Source of the DNA: an uncultured bacterium
GTDB taxonomy: Bacteria > Cyanobacteriota > Vampirovibrionia > Gastranaerophilales > Gastranaerophilaceae
DNA length: 64,000 nt
Reading direction: 5' to 3'
Assembly (NCBI GenBank): GCA_949296355.1
Contig: CASFPS010000003.1
Location: forward strand, 69,770 to 133,769
Numbering within the stretch: position 1 is the first letter of the stretch; every line of letters starts with the position of its first letter. Below, one piece after another: positions 1 through 8,249 of this stretch. A model generated the notes under the pieces. The model was not told the origin of the DNA, ran no database searches, and worked only from the letters and a program-made list of their open reading frames with translations. Both the position numbers and the translations under genes were made by a program.

Positions 1-155
1 TTCTCTATCTTTTTTAATTCTTCCGGCAAAACATCTGAATCAGAAACAAATACAATTTTCTCAGCAAATTTATGTAGTTCTGACAAATAATATATAACAT
101 AATCCTGTATTAAATTATTTTTGTCATAATGAGCAAAAATAGCAATTCTATGCAA
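1..155 (-). CDS. RgpF-like (rhamnan synthesis F family) glycosyltransferase, N-terminal fragment
   Basis: Only the first 51 codons are inside the window; the gene runs off the left edge. The reading begins LHRIAIFAHYDKNNLIQDYV and continues with YYLSELHKF and VFVSDSDVLPEEL, which is the usual opening of rhamnan-synthesis F (RgpF-type) glycosyltransferases. The start must be the TTG at 155, because a TAA stop lies directly upstream in frame; an AAGGAG ribosome-binding site at 163-168 stands 7 nt from it. It lies 27 bp downstream of the GT-D gene and is probably the next gene of the same glycan operon. The family is known for polyrhamnose-type surface polysaccharides; the acceptor here cannot be told. 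Confidence 0.75.
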   Translation of the reverse strand, partial: MHRIAIFAHYDKNNLIQDYVIYYLSELHKFAEKIVFVSDSDVLPEELKKIE

Positions 156-182
156 TTACTTTCTCCTTATCAAATATTAAAG

Positions 183-1061
183 TTAATCTTTCCCATAAAA
201 TTTTTGAATTTCATTATCAGAAAAAATATTTCTGCCGCCACTAGCCTTAAACAAATCATAAGCTTTTACAATATGACCTAAATCGAGAGCCTGATAACCT
301 TCTTTGGCTAAATCATACGCCAAAACAGTAGCAGTAGGACCAAGAATAATACATACAATTCTATTCTTATCAATCTTTTTTGCTTCCTTTAATATTTCAT
401 TATATTTTTCAAAAGCATCTACGGTCGGAGCATTAATGTATTCTATAGATTTTGCACAATCAAAAACATTATGTTTGATATCTTTGAAAACTCTGTCACC
501 TGAAATTATTGTTATATCTTTATCTCTCCACAAATTCCTCATTATTTCACAACTATCTTTTATATCTTCATGTGAGAATATACCAGTTTCTATATACACC
601 CTGTCTTTTTGAACCCGATTTAAAATCCAGTCTGTATTTTTCCCCCAAAAATCATACAAAAATCTTCTTGAAATTTTGTCCCCCGAAGCCATTAGACTAT
701 TAAAACTATGACAACAAGAATATGGAATCCCCATTATTATATTTTCATCTTTTGAATCAAAAATTTCATTCAACCTCTTTGATAGCTGTTCGTTTTTTTT
801 CTGAAATACAGCAACACTCCCTGCCATGATTTTAAATTCACCATCACCGAAACGTACAAGACTCTTTCCTTCTTTAAGAATGTATTGAGCACTTTCTTTG
901 ACAGATAAAATTTCCGGAATATAAAGATTTGAAATATCATCTTTTAATTCATATTTTAAAAAATTTATGTGATTTTCTAAATATTGAATATCACCCTTCA
1001 ATTCTTTTAAATTGTATCTTGAAAGATATCTCAGATTTTTTAACAAAGTTTTAATTCCCAC
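183..1061 (-). CDS. GT-D fold glycosyltransferase (DUF1792 / SP_1767 family)
   Basis: 292 residues. The motif RFGDGE at residues 70-75 is the hallmark of the GT-D (DUF1792) glycosyltransferases first characterised in streptococcal serine-rich-repeat glycoprotein glycosylation. The C-terminal half carries ILGPTATVLAYDLA and the ending ALDLGHI, also typical of the family. No signal peptide or membrane helix is visible, so it is expected to act in the cytoplasm on a nucleotide-sugar donor. The start codon is GTG and shares its first base with the TAG stop of the upstream GT2 gene, implying translational coupling; a GAGGGGG ribosome-binding site precedes it. Sugar specificity is unknown. Confidence 0.8.
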   Translation of the reverse strand: MGIKTLLKNLRYLSRYNLKELKGDIQYLENHINFLKYELKDDISNLYIPEILSVKESAQYILKEGKSLVRFGDGEFKIMAGSVAVFQKKNEQLSKRLNEIFDSKDENIIMGIPYSCCHSFNSLMASGDKISRRFLYDFWGKNTDWILNRVQKDRVYIETGIFSHEDIKDSCEIMRNLWRDKDITIISGDRVFKDIKHNVFDCAKSIEYINAPTVDAFEKYNEILKEAKKIDKNRIVCIILGPTATVLAYDLAKEGYQALDLGHIVKAYDLFKASGGRNIFSDNEIQKFYGKD

Positions 1062-1849
1062 TATTTAGTCCCCCTCATTGCCTCATTAAAATCCATTTTC
1101 AGATAATCTTTAAACCGCCCGGATAAATCATCTCCGTATTTATCCAGCAGATTATGATTTTTGTAATACTCAAAAATAATCGGAATTAAATTTATATACC
1201 TGAAAAGCTTTTTATCCGAATAAATTATAGAATCCGCTCTCTGAAAGTAATTGTAAAACGGTTTACTTATGTAATATCCCGACTTCACCCACGGATAATA
1301 CATCATCCAGAAAACGTTATCCTCATAGTTATAACCTTTAGGAAATATGCAGGCTCTATCTTTTATAATCGATGTATTGAAAATTTTTGACCAGACAGTT
1401 ACGGGAGTTTTTCTGAATTTTTTGTAATTCATTTTCTGAAACCCGTTAAATGGCAGTTTTTGAATTTCAACTTTTCCATTATCATAAACTTTTTGTGAAG
1501 CGAAGCACACAAAATCGGTTTTATACTTTTCAATTGCTTTATACGCCTCTTCAAACGTACGCTCATCAATCCAATCGTCACTGTCAACAAAAGCCGTATA
1601 AGGCGCTGAAACAAACTCCAGCCCGTTGTTTCTCGCATCGGAAAGCCCGCCGTTTTCTTTAGATATAACTTTTATTCTATTATCACTTCCGGCATACTTA
1701 TTTAATATCTCAAGCGAATTATCGGCAGAACCGTCATTAACACATATAATCTCAATATCCCTTAATGTTTGGCATAGAACACTATCCAGACAGCGCTCAA
1801 GATATTTTTCAACATTATAAACAGGTATAATAACAGAAATCAGAGGCAT
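1061..1849 (-). CDS. Family 2 glycosyltransferase
   Basis: 262 residues with a canonical GT2 (GT-A fold) N-terminus: SVIIPVYNVEKYLERCLDSV at residues 5-24, VNDGSADNS near 38-46, and the metal-binding AFVDSDDW near 87-93. These residues bind the UDP- or dTDP-sugar and the divalent cation. It is shorter than many GT2 enzymes and has no membrane segment. It overlaps the upstream GT17-like gene by 10 bp and the downstream GT-D gene by 1 bp, so the three are almost certainly co-translated. An AGAGG site 8 nt upstream supports the ATG at 1849. It probably adds one sugar to a surface glycan; the sugar is not predictable. Confidence 0.88.
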   Translation of the reverse strand: MPLISVIIPVYNVEKYLERCLDSVLCQTLRDIEIICVNDGSADNSLEILNKYAGSDNRIKVISKENGGLSDARNNGLEFVSAPYTAFVDSDDWIDERTFEEAYKAIEKYKTDFVCFASQKVYDNGKVEIQKLPFNGFQKMNYKKFRKTPVTVWSKIFNTSIIKDRACIFPKGYNYEDNVFWMMYYPWVKSGYYISKPFYNYFQRADSIIYSDKKLFRYINLIPIIFEYYKNHNLLDKYGDDLSGRFKDYLKMDFNEAMRGTK

Positions 1850-2748
1850 TTGAATAACCTCTTAATCTTATAAACACTATGAAGCAGTATTGCTTTCCCA
1901 AAAGAAATCCGATTATTGAAATTAATATACTCCGTGTATTTTTCTGCATTTGATACAAAATAATCGGGAAAAATATCAGATATCACTAAATTCGCAAAAA
2001 TATCCCCGCGCTCTAAAATATCTTCATTATTTTGAATTTTTCTTAATAATGCACTGTCAGTATTATTATTTATAGTATTAACCTGCTGCTCTACAATAGA
2101 ATTCATTTTATACTTAATGCTTTCCACATTTCCGATGTAGCTGAAATGCCAGCCGCCATTTTTTATAATTTTTCCTTTAACAAACCGCAAATACGTAGGC
2201 AGACCGTATTTTGAATACAGGCAATATTTTTTATCCTTTTCTTTAATACTTTTCTTTGGATTTATTAAATCTTTAAACCTGCAGATTTTTGCACTCTTAC
2301 AAAAAGGAATAGTTATATATAAAGAATTGTAGCTAAATCCAAACCTCAGCTGTCTTAAAGAACATATTCCTTTTCTATATTTTTTTACAGCCTCCGGATT
2401 AGGAATTTCATCACAGTCGGAAATTATAACAATATCATCAGGCTTGCAATTCTCTAACCCGCGCATTATTGCATCTCGCTGATAATTTTCATAAAGCCAT
2501 TTATTCCCGTCAGAACTCGTTTTCGAACTCTCTAAATCCGGCAGGTCATCAACTTTTATGTATATAATTTTATCCAGAAATTTGCTGAATCTTTCTTTAT
2601 TTTGTTCAAAAAGGTATTCTTTTGCTTTTCCGGTATGGGTTTTATCAGCTTCTGTTATAACAAAATAATCAACTGCTTCATACAGAACATTTAGTCTGAT
2701 TTCCAGAATATCCAACTCATTAAAAAACGGAAAGCAATCGTATATCAT
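1840..2748 (-). CDS. Family 17-like glycosyltransferase (beta-1,4-GlcNAc transferase type)
   Basis: 302 residues. The opening MIYDCFPFFNELDILEIRL, followed by VDYFVITEADKTHTGK and VIISDCDEIPNP, is the standard pattern of family 17 glycosyltransferases (MGAT3-like), common in bacterial capsule and LPS clusters. The DCDE stretch near residue 115 is the likely metal/nucleotide-sugar site. It is the first gene of the leftward glycan operon (GT17, GT2, GT-D, RgpF-like) and starts at an ATG with GAGG 5 nt upstream. The 174-bp AT-rich gap to the divergent XRE gene must contain promoters for both directions. The function as a GlcNAc transferase is inferred from the eukaryotic homologues only. Confidence 0.78.
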   Translation of the reverse strand: MIYDCFPFFNELDILEIRLNVLYEAVDYFVITEADKTHTGKAKEYLFEQNKERFSKFLDKIIYIKVDDLPDLESSKTSSDGNKWLYENYQRDAIMRGLENCKPDDIVIISDCDEIPNPEAVKKYRKGICSLRQLRFGFSYNSLYITIPFCKSAKICRFKDLINPKKSIKEKDKKYCLYSKYGLPTYLRFVKGKIIKNGGWHFSYIGNVESIKYKMNSIVEQQVNTINNNTDSALLRKIQNNEDILERGDIFANLVISDIFPDYFVSNAEKYTEYINFNNRISFGKAILLHSVYKIKRLFKCL

Positions 2749-2928
2749 TAATCCTCATTTATATTTATTCAAATCAAAAAGTAATACATATAATTACTCA
2801 AGATAATAACATAAATTTTCTTTCTTGTTAATACATTTGATAAGTAAATAATAATTATTCGTCATATATATTGTTTATAGATAATTATAAGTATTTTATT
2901 TTAATAAAAGGTAATAGGTTTATTGATT

Positions 2929-3264
2929 ATGCCAAATATTAACAAAACTTATGTAGGTAAAATTATTCAGCAAAAAAGAAAAGATTTAGGCTTAAAACAG
3001 TCTGAATTAGCTGAAATGATTGGGATTTCCGAAAAACATCTAAGCAAAATTGAAACCGGCAAAAACTTTCCTGCTCTTGATAATTTTTTCAAACTAATAG
3101 AAATATTAAAATTATCACTTGGAGATTTTGGCACTGAAGAAATTGACACTTCCAACCTTTCTTCTAACAAAAACAAATTAAAAATGGTTGTTAATATTGC
3201 ATCAGAGCAGCAAATAAACATCTATCTGGATATGATAGAAGTCATAAATCATTACATCAAATAA
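2929..3264 (+). CDS. XRE-family helix-turn-helix regulator
   Basis: About 111 residues. A Cro/C1-type HTH occupies roughly residues 9-64 (GKIIQQKRKDLGLKQSELAE, then IGISEKHLSKIETGKNFP), with the recognition helix around SEKHLSKIE. The C-terminal third is polar and has no recognisable domain. ATG 2929 is preferred over TTG 2923 because an AGG sits 10 nt upstream of it and only 4 nt from the TTG. It is divergent from the GT17 operon and 18 bp ahead of a GT2 gene, so it may regulate either glycan operon. Its target is an inference from position. Confidence 0.8.
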   Translation: MPNINKTYVGKIIQQKRKDLGLKQSELAEMIGISEKHLSKIETGKNFPALDNFFKLIEILKLSLGDFGTEEIDTSNLSSNKNKLKMVVNIASEQQINIYLDMIEVINHYIK

Positions 3265-3282
3265 TTTTTCAGAAAGAAAACT

Positions 3283-4080
3283 ATGAAAAGAGTCGTAATC
3301 ATAACACCTGTATTTAACAAATTTGAGCAAGCAACAAAACCGTTTTTGGATTCTATATACAAATATACGGACTCTTTTGACCTGATTCTGATTGATAACA
3401 ATTCGACAGACGGAACTACAGAATACTTAAAAGAATTTGAAAAAGAGCATTCTAATCTAAAAGTAATTTACAACAAAGAAAATCTCGGGTATTCAAAAGC
3501 AAATAATCAGGGTTTAAAACTTGCTCTAAAATCTGATTATGAATACATCGGACTTTTGAATAATGATATTTTGTTTACTCCTGAATGGCTTGAAAACGCA
3601 ATAAGAATTTTTGAATACGATTCCCAGCTCGGGATGGTTTCTCCGCGTGATGCCGGAAGAAGAAAATTCTTCAAAAAGACATTAACTTCTGACAATTATA
3701 TTATGCATTATAAAGAATATCTAAAACGTTTTAAAGAACCGTATAAATATATGCTGGAGCCTTTGTTCAGCTGTGTAATTGTTAAACGCGAAGTTATAGA
3801 AAAAATCGGACTGATGGACGAAAACTTTACACCTGCTTTCTGGGAAGACCAGGACTATTGTCTGAGAGCTTTGTATGCGGGATTCAGCCTTGCAACTTCA
3901 AACATTTCTTTTGTATTCCACAACCATAGCACAACAAGCTCACAAATAAGCAAAGATATTTACGAAAGAAACAGAGAATATTTTTACAAAAAACACCCGC
4001 TCGGCAGATGGATTTGGGAACACAAGCGCTCTAATCTCTTAAGAGATATCAAAAATTACATCAAGGAAAGTTTGGAGTAG
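3283..4080 (+). CDS. Family 2 glycosyltransferase (rhamnosyltransferase-like)
   Basis: 265 residues. It starts KRVVIITPVFNKFEQATKPF, followed by LILIDNNSTDGT and YIGLLNNDILFTPEWL, where LLNNDI takes the DxD position. The later FWEDQDYCLRALYAGFSLA is the catalytic-base region seen in WbbL/RfbF-type rhamnosyltransferase-like GT2 enzymes. No membrane helices are seen. It follows the XRE regulator after 18 bp, probably as a two-gene unit, and precedes hicB by about 50 bp. The acceptor is likely a surface polysaccharide intermediate. The assignment to GT2 is secure; the sugar donor is not. Confidence 0.87.
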   Translation: MKRVVIITPVFNKFEQATKPFLDSIYKYTDSFDLILIDNNSTDGTTEYLKEFEKEHSNLKVIYNKENLGYSKANNQGLKLALKSDYEYIGLLNNDILFTPEWLENAIRIFEYDSQLGMVSPRDAGRRKFFKKTLTSDNYIMHYKEYLKRFKEPYKYMLEPLFSCVIVKREVIEKIGLMDENFTPAFWEDQDYCLRALYAGFSLATSNISFVFHNHSTTSSQISKDIYERNREYFYKKHPLGRWIWEHKRSNLLRDIKNYIKESLE

Positions 4081-4132
4081 ATAAATCTTTTCAAATGTGT
4101 AATAATATATTAAGAAAGCAGGTGTGATTAAT

Positions 4133-4321
4133 ATGAATATAGATGTAATTATACATAAAGAAGAAAACGGCTACTGGGCAGAAGTACCTGCTTTGAAAGG
4201 CTGCTACAGCCAGGGCGAAACAATTGAAGAAATTACTGCAAACATAAAGGAAGCAATTACAGCGTGGTTCTCTGTTGAGATACCTGAAAACGACGGCGAG
4301 GTTATCTCTTTAGCTTTATGA
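4133..4321 (+). CDS. hicB: HicB-family antitoxin
   Basis: 62 residues. MNIDVIIHKEENGYWAEVPA, then LKGCYSQGETIEEITANI and KEAITAW, is the partial RNase-H-like fold of HicB antitoxins and related single-domain proteins. These bind and neutralise HicA and, when they carry a DNA-binding tail, repress the operon; no separate DNA-binding domain is visible here. ATG 4133 is chosen over GTG 4124 because the AGG at 4120-4122 is at a workable distance only from the ATG. Its stop overlaps the hicA start as ATGA (4318-4321), the normal coupled arrangement. Because the adjacent toxin frame is broken, this may now be an orphan antitoxin. Confidence 0.85.
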   Translation: MNIDVIIHKEENGYWAEVPALKGCYSQGETIEEITANIKEAITAWFSVEIPENDGEVISLAL

Positions 4322-4535
4322 AAAATATTACAGGCAAAAAACTTTGTAAAATTTTGGAAGAAGACGGCTGGAGGCTAATAAGAATAAAAGGTTCACATCA
4401 TGTTTATACCAAGGAAGGTGAAGAGGCGCTGTAGTACCGGTGCACGGAAATAAAGAAATTAAAACCGGATTGTTGAAGGCTATTTTAAAAACAGCAGGAC
4501 TATTATCATTATTTTTCACTTTAATTAATACATAG
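4318..4535 (+). pseudogene. hicA: hicA toxin, frameshifted
   Basis: The first frame reads MKNITGKKLCKILEEDGW and then RLIRIKGSHHVYTKEGEEAL before a TAG at 4432-4434. The second half, VVPVHGNKEIKTGLLKAILK, continues in the frame beginning at 4431. Together they make a full HicA mRNA interferase (double-stranded-RNA-binding-like fold with the catalytic His in GSHH). Restoring one base near 4426-4430 would rejoin the halves, so a single-base deletion is the simplest explanation. The SHH histidine region is intact, but the truncated 38-residue product lacks the C-terminal half. An assembly or sequencing error remains possible. Confidence 0.8.
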
Positions 4536-4547
4536 GGAGTAGTGAAA

Positions 4548-5399
4548 ATGTTTGAGAAAAAATACGTAACGCGATGGCTTGTATATAATTTTTGCGGGAT
4601 GAAGCTTAAATTAAAAACCAAACCGGAACATATTGATACTGTTAATCTGGTTCTTGATGACAATTATGGAATCGGCAACAGAATTTTCGCCATTGTTAAT
4701 GCAATAAAGTACTACACTCCGAAAAATTTGAATTTCTACTGGAACAAAAACGGCTGGGTCAGTCAATCGTTTAAAGATTTATTTGATTGTAATTTTGAAT
4801 GCAGTGTAAGTGAATTTAATGAAATTCCGAAAAACTGGACAAACTCCAAAACAGAAAGAACAATATACCTGCCTCAAGCAAGCATTATCACGCCGGATTG
4901 GGTTGAAAGAACCCTATCAAACGGGAATATTACACCTGAGATAAGAAAAATTTACCGTGAAGTATTTTGTAAAATCAAACCGTCTAAGCAGGCAGAAGAG
5001 CGGATACAAAGCATAAGCCTTCCGGAATCTTTCATCGCCCTGCAAGTCAGAAATGCAGCGGATTGGGATAAGTACGGAAGAAATGAAAATCTTGATATAT
5101 TTTTAGATGAAATTAACAAATATCCGCCGGAAACCGTGTTTTATATTTCCGCAATGAATAAAGAAACATCTGACTATATAAAAAATAACTGTAAGTACAA
5201 AATACTGGAGCTTCCTGACAAAAATTACAAGTCAATGTATGATGCCGTTGCGGATTTGTACATCATGTCCCGTGCAAAAGAAGGAATATATTCTTTTGGC
5301 TCCACGTTTGGCGAACTTGCCTGGTGGCTGGCGGAAGAAGAACAAAAATATTCAATCGCCGGAAGTGATAAAAACTGGAAATGGATAAAAAATAATTAA
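4548..5399 (+). CDS. Fucosyltransferase-like (NodZ/GT23-type fold) protein
   Basis: About 283 residues. Two features point to the O-/alpha-1,6-fucosyltransferase fold: the N-terminal GIGNRIFAIVNAIKYY (GxGNR loop) and the C-terminal DLYIMSRAKEGIYSFGSTFG followed by ELAWWLAE, which matches the nucleotide-binding D..xxS..StFg..A region of NodZ-like enzymes. A central ALQVRNAADW resembles the HxR motif region. ATG 4548 is used because GGGAG at 4535-4539 is 8 nt upstream, whereas the in-frame GTG at 4542 is too close. Its stop codon shares a TTAA with the stop of the convergent asparaginase gene. Donor and acceptor are not known; the family call is by motif only. Confidence 0.6.
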   Translation: MFEKKYVTRWLVYNFCGMKLKLKTKPEHIDTVNLVLDDNYGIGNRIFAIVNAIKYYTPKNLNFYWNKNGWVSQSFKDLFDCNFECSVSEFNEIPKNWTNSKTERTIYLPQASIITPDWVERTLSNGNITPEIRKIYREVFCKIKPSKQAEERIQSISLPESFIALQVRNAADWDKYGRNENLDIFLDEINKYPPETVFYISAMNKETSDYIKNNCKYKILELPDKNYKSMYDAVADLYIMSRAKEGIYSFGSTFGELAWWLAEEEQKYSIAGSDKNWKWIKNN

Positions 5400-6439
5400 A
5401 GATTAACAACAACTTCTCCGACAACTTTGCCGGAAATTGTTCTTATTTTGTTATCAAAATCAATCTTACCCCAGCCCAGACGATTAATCGTTTCTAAAAC
5501 CGCAAATCTTCTCGCTTCCATTGAGCAGTCGTTAATTTTGACAACAAAAGCGTCCTGTTTTTTCGTATTCAAAACAACACAAAGCCCGCCGGCTCCGACT
5601 TTTGCAACAAGCCCGTCTGTTTTTTCAATAATTTCCGTATCCAGCCGGTTTTCTCCGCCAAAAATGTATGGATTTTTAATAATTGCGTTGATTATTTTAT
5701 CGTATTTTAATAAATTTATGTAACCGCAAAGCAGATTATAAAGCGGCATGCTTACAATCGGCACACCACAGCCGTCATTGGTAATGGGATAGTGAGAGGA
5801 ATTAAAGTTTTTCTGACACCCCCCTTCGGTCTCCGACCACTTCCGCCGCAAGGGGGGAAGAGTTTCTTGCGCTAGATTAGCGCGCTTTCTTCCCCCCTTG
5901 CGGGGGAAGTCCCAGAGGGAATGGGGGGTATTTTCACAAACTTTTTTTTCTCCCTCAATTCTGCACATTTCATATATCTTCTTAATAACAGCCTGCTGAA
6001 GAGGGTGTTCAAGCTCATAATAATTTTCCGTATCCCAGCCGTTAATCTTGCACAAAACCAGAAACCCGAGATGTTTTCCGGAACAATTATTATGAATTTG
6101 TGAAGGTTTTTCTCCTCTTAAGAGCATTTTATCCTGCATAATCCTTGATAAAGGCGCATGAACTCCACACTTAAGCATATCTTCGGTTATACCGTATTTT
6201 TTCATAATCCCGCGTGCAGCTTCCAGATGACACTCCTCGCCTGCATGAGAGCCGCAGCAAAGAGCAAGCTCCTTATCCGTTAAATCAGCGTCATAGTCGA
6301 CAAGAAGCGCAGCCTGCAAAGGTTTTGCACAGGAGCGGAGATAATAGGGTTCCGGATAAATATTCCCCTCCGCATAACGAAGTAATTTACCCTCATGAAA
6401 CTCTTCAATCAGACCATCGCGGATATAATCTATACGCAT
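5396..6439 (-). CDS. L-asparaginase II (Rhizobium-type), with an inserted palindromic element
   Basis: 347 residues. Family landmarks are RSCAKPLQ, CCGSHAGEECHLEAARG, NNCSGKHLGFLVLC and NDGCGVPIVSMPLYNLL, matching the thermolabile asparaginase II family (Asparaginase_II), which hydrolyses L-asparagine to aspartate and ammonia in the cytoplasm. Between KKVCEN and NFNSSHYPITNDGCG, at about residues 171-208, lies a stretch (TPHSLWDFPRKGG..., LAQETLPPLRRKW..., ETEGGC) unlike the family. It is encoded by the GC-rich palindromic element at 5818-5929 and keeps the reading frame. Without it the enzyme would be about 308 residues. Whether the extra loop is tolerated is unknown, but both flanking motifs are intact. 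Confidence 0.85.
   Translation of the reverse strand: MRIDYIRDGLIEEFHEGKLLRYAEGNIYPEPYYLRSCAKPLQAALLVDYDADLTDKELALCCGSHAGEECHLEAARGIMKKYGITEDMLKCGVHAPLSRIMQDKMLLRGEKPSQIHNNCSGKHLGFLVLCKINGWDTENYYELEHPLQQAVIKKIYEMCRIEGEKKVCENTPHSLWDFPRKGGRKRANLAQETLPPLRRKWSETEGGCQKNFNSSHYPITNDGCGVPIVSMPLYNLLCGYINLLKYDKIINAIIKNPYIFGGENRLDTEIIEKTDGLVAKVGAGGLCVVLNTKKQDAFVVKINDCSMEARRFAVLETINRLGWGKIDFDNKIRTISGKVVGEVVVNL
5818..5929. repeat. GC-rich palindromic element inserted in frame in the asparaginase gene
   Basis: The unit begins ACCCCCCTTCGG and ends AATGGGGGGT, giving short terminal inverted repeats. It contains two internal hairpin-forming blocks of the CCCCCCTTGCGGGGGAAG type. Its G-runs stand out sharply from the AT-rich host. 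Relatives lie at 58985-59041, 59104-59221 and 59535-59638 in the aminotransferase gene and at 45614-45660 between genes. In all coding copies the readable frame gives TP at one end and a central LAQE. Confidence 0.85.
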
Positions 6440-6442
6440 AGC

Positions 6443-7219
6443 CTAAAACTCTTGAACTTCCGGTTCTTTTTCAGGCTCTTTATGTTCTTTTATATAAGTA
6501 AGAATTGCGTCAATCTTCTGGCGGAGAATCTCGTTTTCTTCCTTGAGCTTTGTATTTTCAACCCTGATATCGTATTTTTCTTTCTCCATTGCAATTGTCG
6601 GAATATCATCAGGATTAAGCGAAAATCTCTTTCCGGCTTCTTCCTTCATAAACATAATACTTTTGACATCTCTGTCAGCAATAAATCCCATCTGAACCAT
6701 CAATTCCGCAATAAAAACGTGCTTTCCGGATTCATTCATTTCCTGTTGTTTATTCAAAACTTCGTCAAGCTGCTCAATTGTCATCTTTCCGGCACGGATA
6801 AAATATTCACCGGTTCTGTATTTTCCGGCAAGAAATCCGGCAGTTGCACTAACAGAGTTTGTTACTTTGTTAGAAAAGAATCCGGAAGTTTTGCAGAACA
6901 TAAAGGCTTTTGCAATCTCTTCAATAGTAAAATTGTTTTCAATTGCAATTTCAACAAGCGACATGCCTTTTGAACAGCCACTCATAAAAGAATAAATCAT
7001 CTCATCATACTTTGATTCTTTGGTATCAAGTTCATTCTGCCCCTGCTCTGATAATGCCGGACGATATGTATGAAACAAATCTCCTTCCTGCACATCAAGA
7101 AACTCATTACTCAAATAAGTCGTCAAATCATTTGATAAATTCAGGAAAATTGTCTGCTTAATCCACAAAGGAAACGCCAGCATTTTCTCCATAAAATCTA
7201 TAAATAAACTATTGCTCAT
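6443..7219 (-). CDS. MshEN/GspE N-terminal-like domain protein with C-terminal coiled coil
   Basis: About 258 residues. Residues 120-180 (KYRTGEYFIRAGKMTIEQLD, EVLNKQQE, FIAELMVQMGFIADRDVKSI) resemble the paired helical repeats of the type II secretion/type IV pilus ATPase N-terminal domain (MshEN), which can bind c-di-GMP. The C-terminus is a coiled coil (VENTKLKEENEILRQKIDAI) ending in an acidic EPEKEPEVQEF tail. No ATPase domain is present. ATG 7219 is preferred because GAAGGG lies 8 nt upstream; an upstream in-frame start at 7258 lacks support. It is divergent from the flagellar flaG-fliS-fliT operon. The exact role is unknown and the domain call is tentative. Confidence 0.55.
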   Translation of the reverse strand: MSNSLFIDFMEKMLAFPLWIKQTIFLNLSNDLTTYLSNEFLDVQEGDLFHTYRPALSEQGQNELDTKESKYDEMIYSFMSGCSKGMSLVEIAIENNFTIEEIAKAFMFCKTSGFFSNKVTNSVSATAGFLAGKYRTGEYFIRAGKMTIEQLDEVLNKQQEMNESGKHVFIAELMVQMGFIADRDVKSIMFMKEEAGKRFSLNPDDIPTIAMEKEKYDIRVENTKLKEENEILRQKIDAILTYIKEHKEPEKEPEVQEF

Positions 7220-7306
7220 GAAATATACCCTTCTTTTATATGATGAACATACGAGCATTATATCATAATATGTAATAAGTTAGAAGATGTAAAGGAACCT
7301 TCATAT

Positions 7307-7765
7307 ATGGGCATGGATGGTTTATCAATTGCAAATACCGGCGTAGTCAAGGAATCAACATCAGCCGAATATGCAAGTAAGACCGAACAGGCAATTCATT
7401 CCGAAGCCTTACAGGACTCGCAGCAGGTTCAGAACTTGAGCGTCAATCAGAGAATCAGGCGCAAAGACGACGATGAAGAGAGTTCTGATAAAAAACAACA
7501 GCCGCAAAACGAAGAAGAGTTTCATGACGGGCTTGAGGAAACTCAGGAAAATCCGGCTGAAGAAGAAGACACTGAAGCCGACATTGAAGACATTGAAAAT
7601 CCTAACAAAGATTTTTATGTTAAATTAAATGTAAAAGATGATATAATAGAATTATATGACAGTGCAACAAACAAATTAATAGAAACAATTTCCGGAAATG
7701 AACTTGGGGAACTAGTACAAAAACTGAATATGGCATCCGGAATATTTGTAAACAAGAAGGTATAA
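7307..7765 (+). CDS. FlaG-like flagellar protein
   Basis: 152 residues. The first 100 are low-complexity and acidic (DDDEESSDKKQQ, EETQENPAEEEDTEADIEDI), probably disordered. The last 50 (FYVKLNVKDDIIELYDSATN, KLIETISGNEL, ASGIFVNKKV) match the compact FlaG domain pattern of a beta hairpin followed by an IPxEE-like helix and a terminal G-[IL]-x-V-[DN]. FlaG affects filament length and sits next to fliD/fliS in many genomes. It is one base ahead of fliS, and AAAGGA precedes the ATG. Context is strong, sequence similarity weak. Confidence 0.65.
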   Translation: MGMDGLSIANTGVVKESTSAEYASKTEQAIHSEALQDSQQVQNLSVNQRIRRKDDDEESSDKKQQPQNEEEFHDGLEETQENPAEEEDTEADIEDIENPNKDFYVKLNVKDDIIELYDSATNKLIETISGNELGELVQKLNMASGIFVNKKV

Positions 7766-7766
7766 A

Positions 7767-8249
7767 ATGCCTCCGAGAAATCCATACGAAAAATACATAA
7801 AACAATACCAGACAAGTAATATCACAACTGCAACACCTGAAAAATTAATGATATTGCTATTTGACGGCGCACTTCAATTTTTACAGAAAGCCAAAACAGC
7901 AATAGCAGAAAATAATATTAAAGATAAGGCTGAAAATATTGAAGGTGCAAGAAAAATTATCCGCGAACTTATGCGGACTATTGATCTTGAAAACGGAAAC
8001 AGTGTGGCAAAACAGCTTTTCAGGTTATATAACAAAATGGCTATGAACCTTATAAGGGCAAATGTTACGCGTGATGCCGGAAAAATAGATGAGGTTATTC
8101 AGGATATAACTAACATCCGGTGGGGATTCCAAAAAGCAATTGATATTAAAAACGGAACGATTACAGTTGAAGAAGCTATGAACGAAATGCCGCAAAATCA
8201 GCCTCAGCAGCATCCGGCTTTAAGAGAGGATAACAATGATGCAGGATGA
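7767..8249 (+). CDS. fliS: Flagellar export chaperone FliS
   Basis: 160 residues. The N-terminus NPYEKYIKQYQTSNITTATP, then EKLMILLFDGALQFLQKA, is diagnostic of FliS, the cytoplasmic chaperone that binds the C-terminal helix of flagellin and prevents premature polymerisation. The four-helix bundle continues through ENIEGARKIIRELMRTIDLE and RLYNKMAMNLIRANVTRD. The C-terminal tail (PQNQPQQHPALRED) is longer than usual and polar. AGAAGG lies upstream. It overlaps the fliT-like gene by 14 bp. No flagellin gene is in the window, so its client is encoded elsewhere. Confidence 0.93.
   Translation: MPPRNPYEKYIKQYQTSNITTATPEKLMILLFDGALQFLQKAKTAIAENNIKDKAENIEGARKIIRELMRTIDLENGNSVAKQLFRLYNKMAMNLIRANVTRDAGKIDEVIQDITNIRWGFQKAIDIKNGTITVEEAMNEMPQNQPQQHPALREDNNDAG

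Noticed and set aside
6395..6973. 192-codon plus-strand reading opposite the MshEN-like gene
   Set aside because: Antisense shadow; Phe/Cys-rich low-quality sequence, no ribosome-binding site, and the opposite strand has clear coding features.
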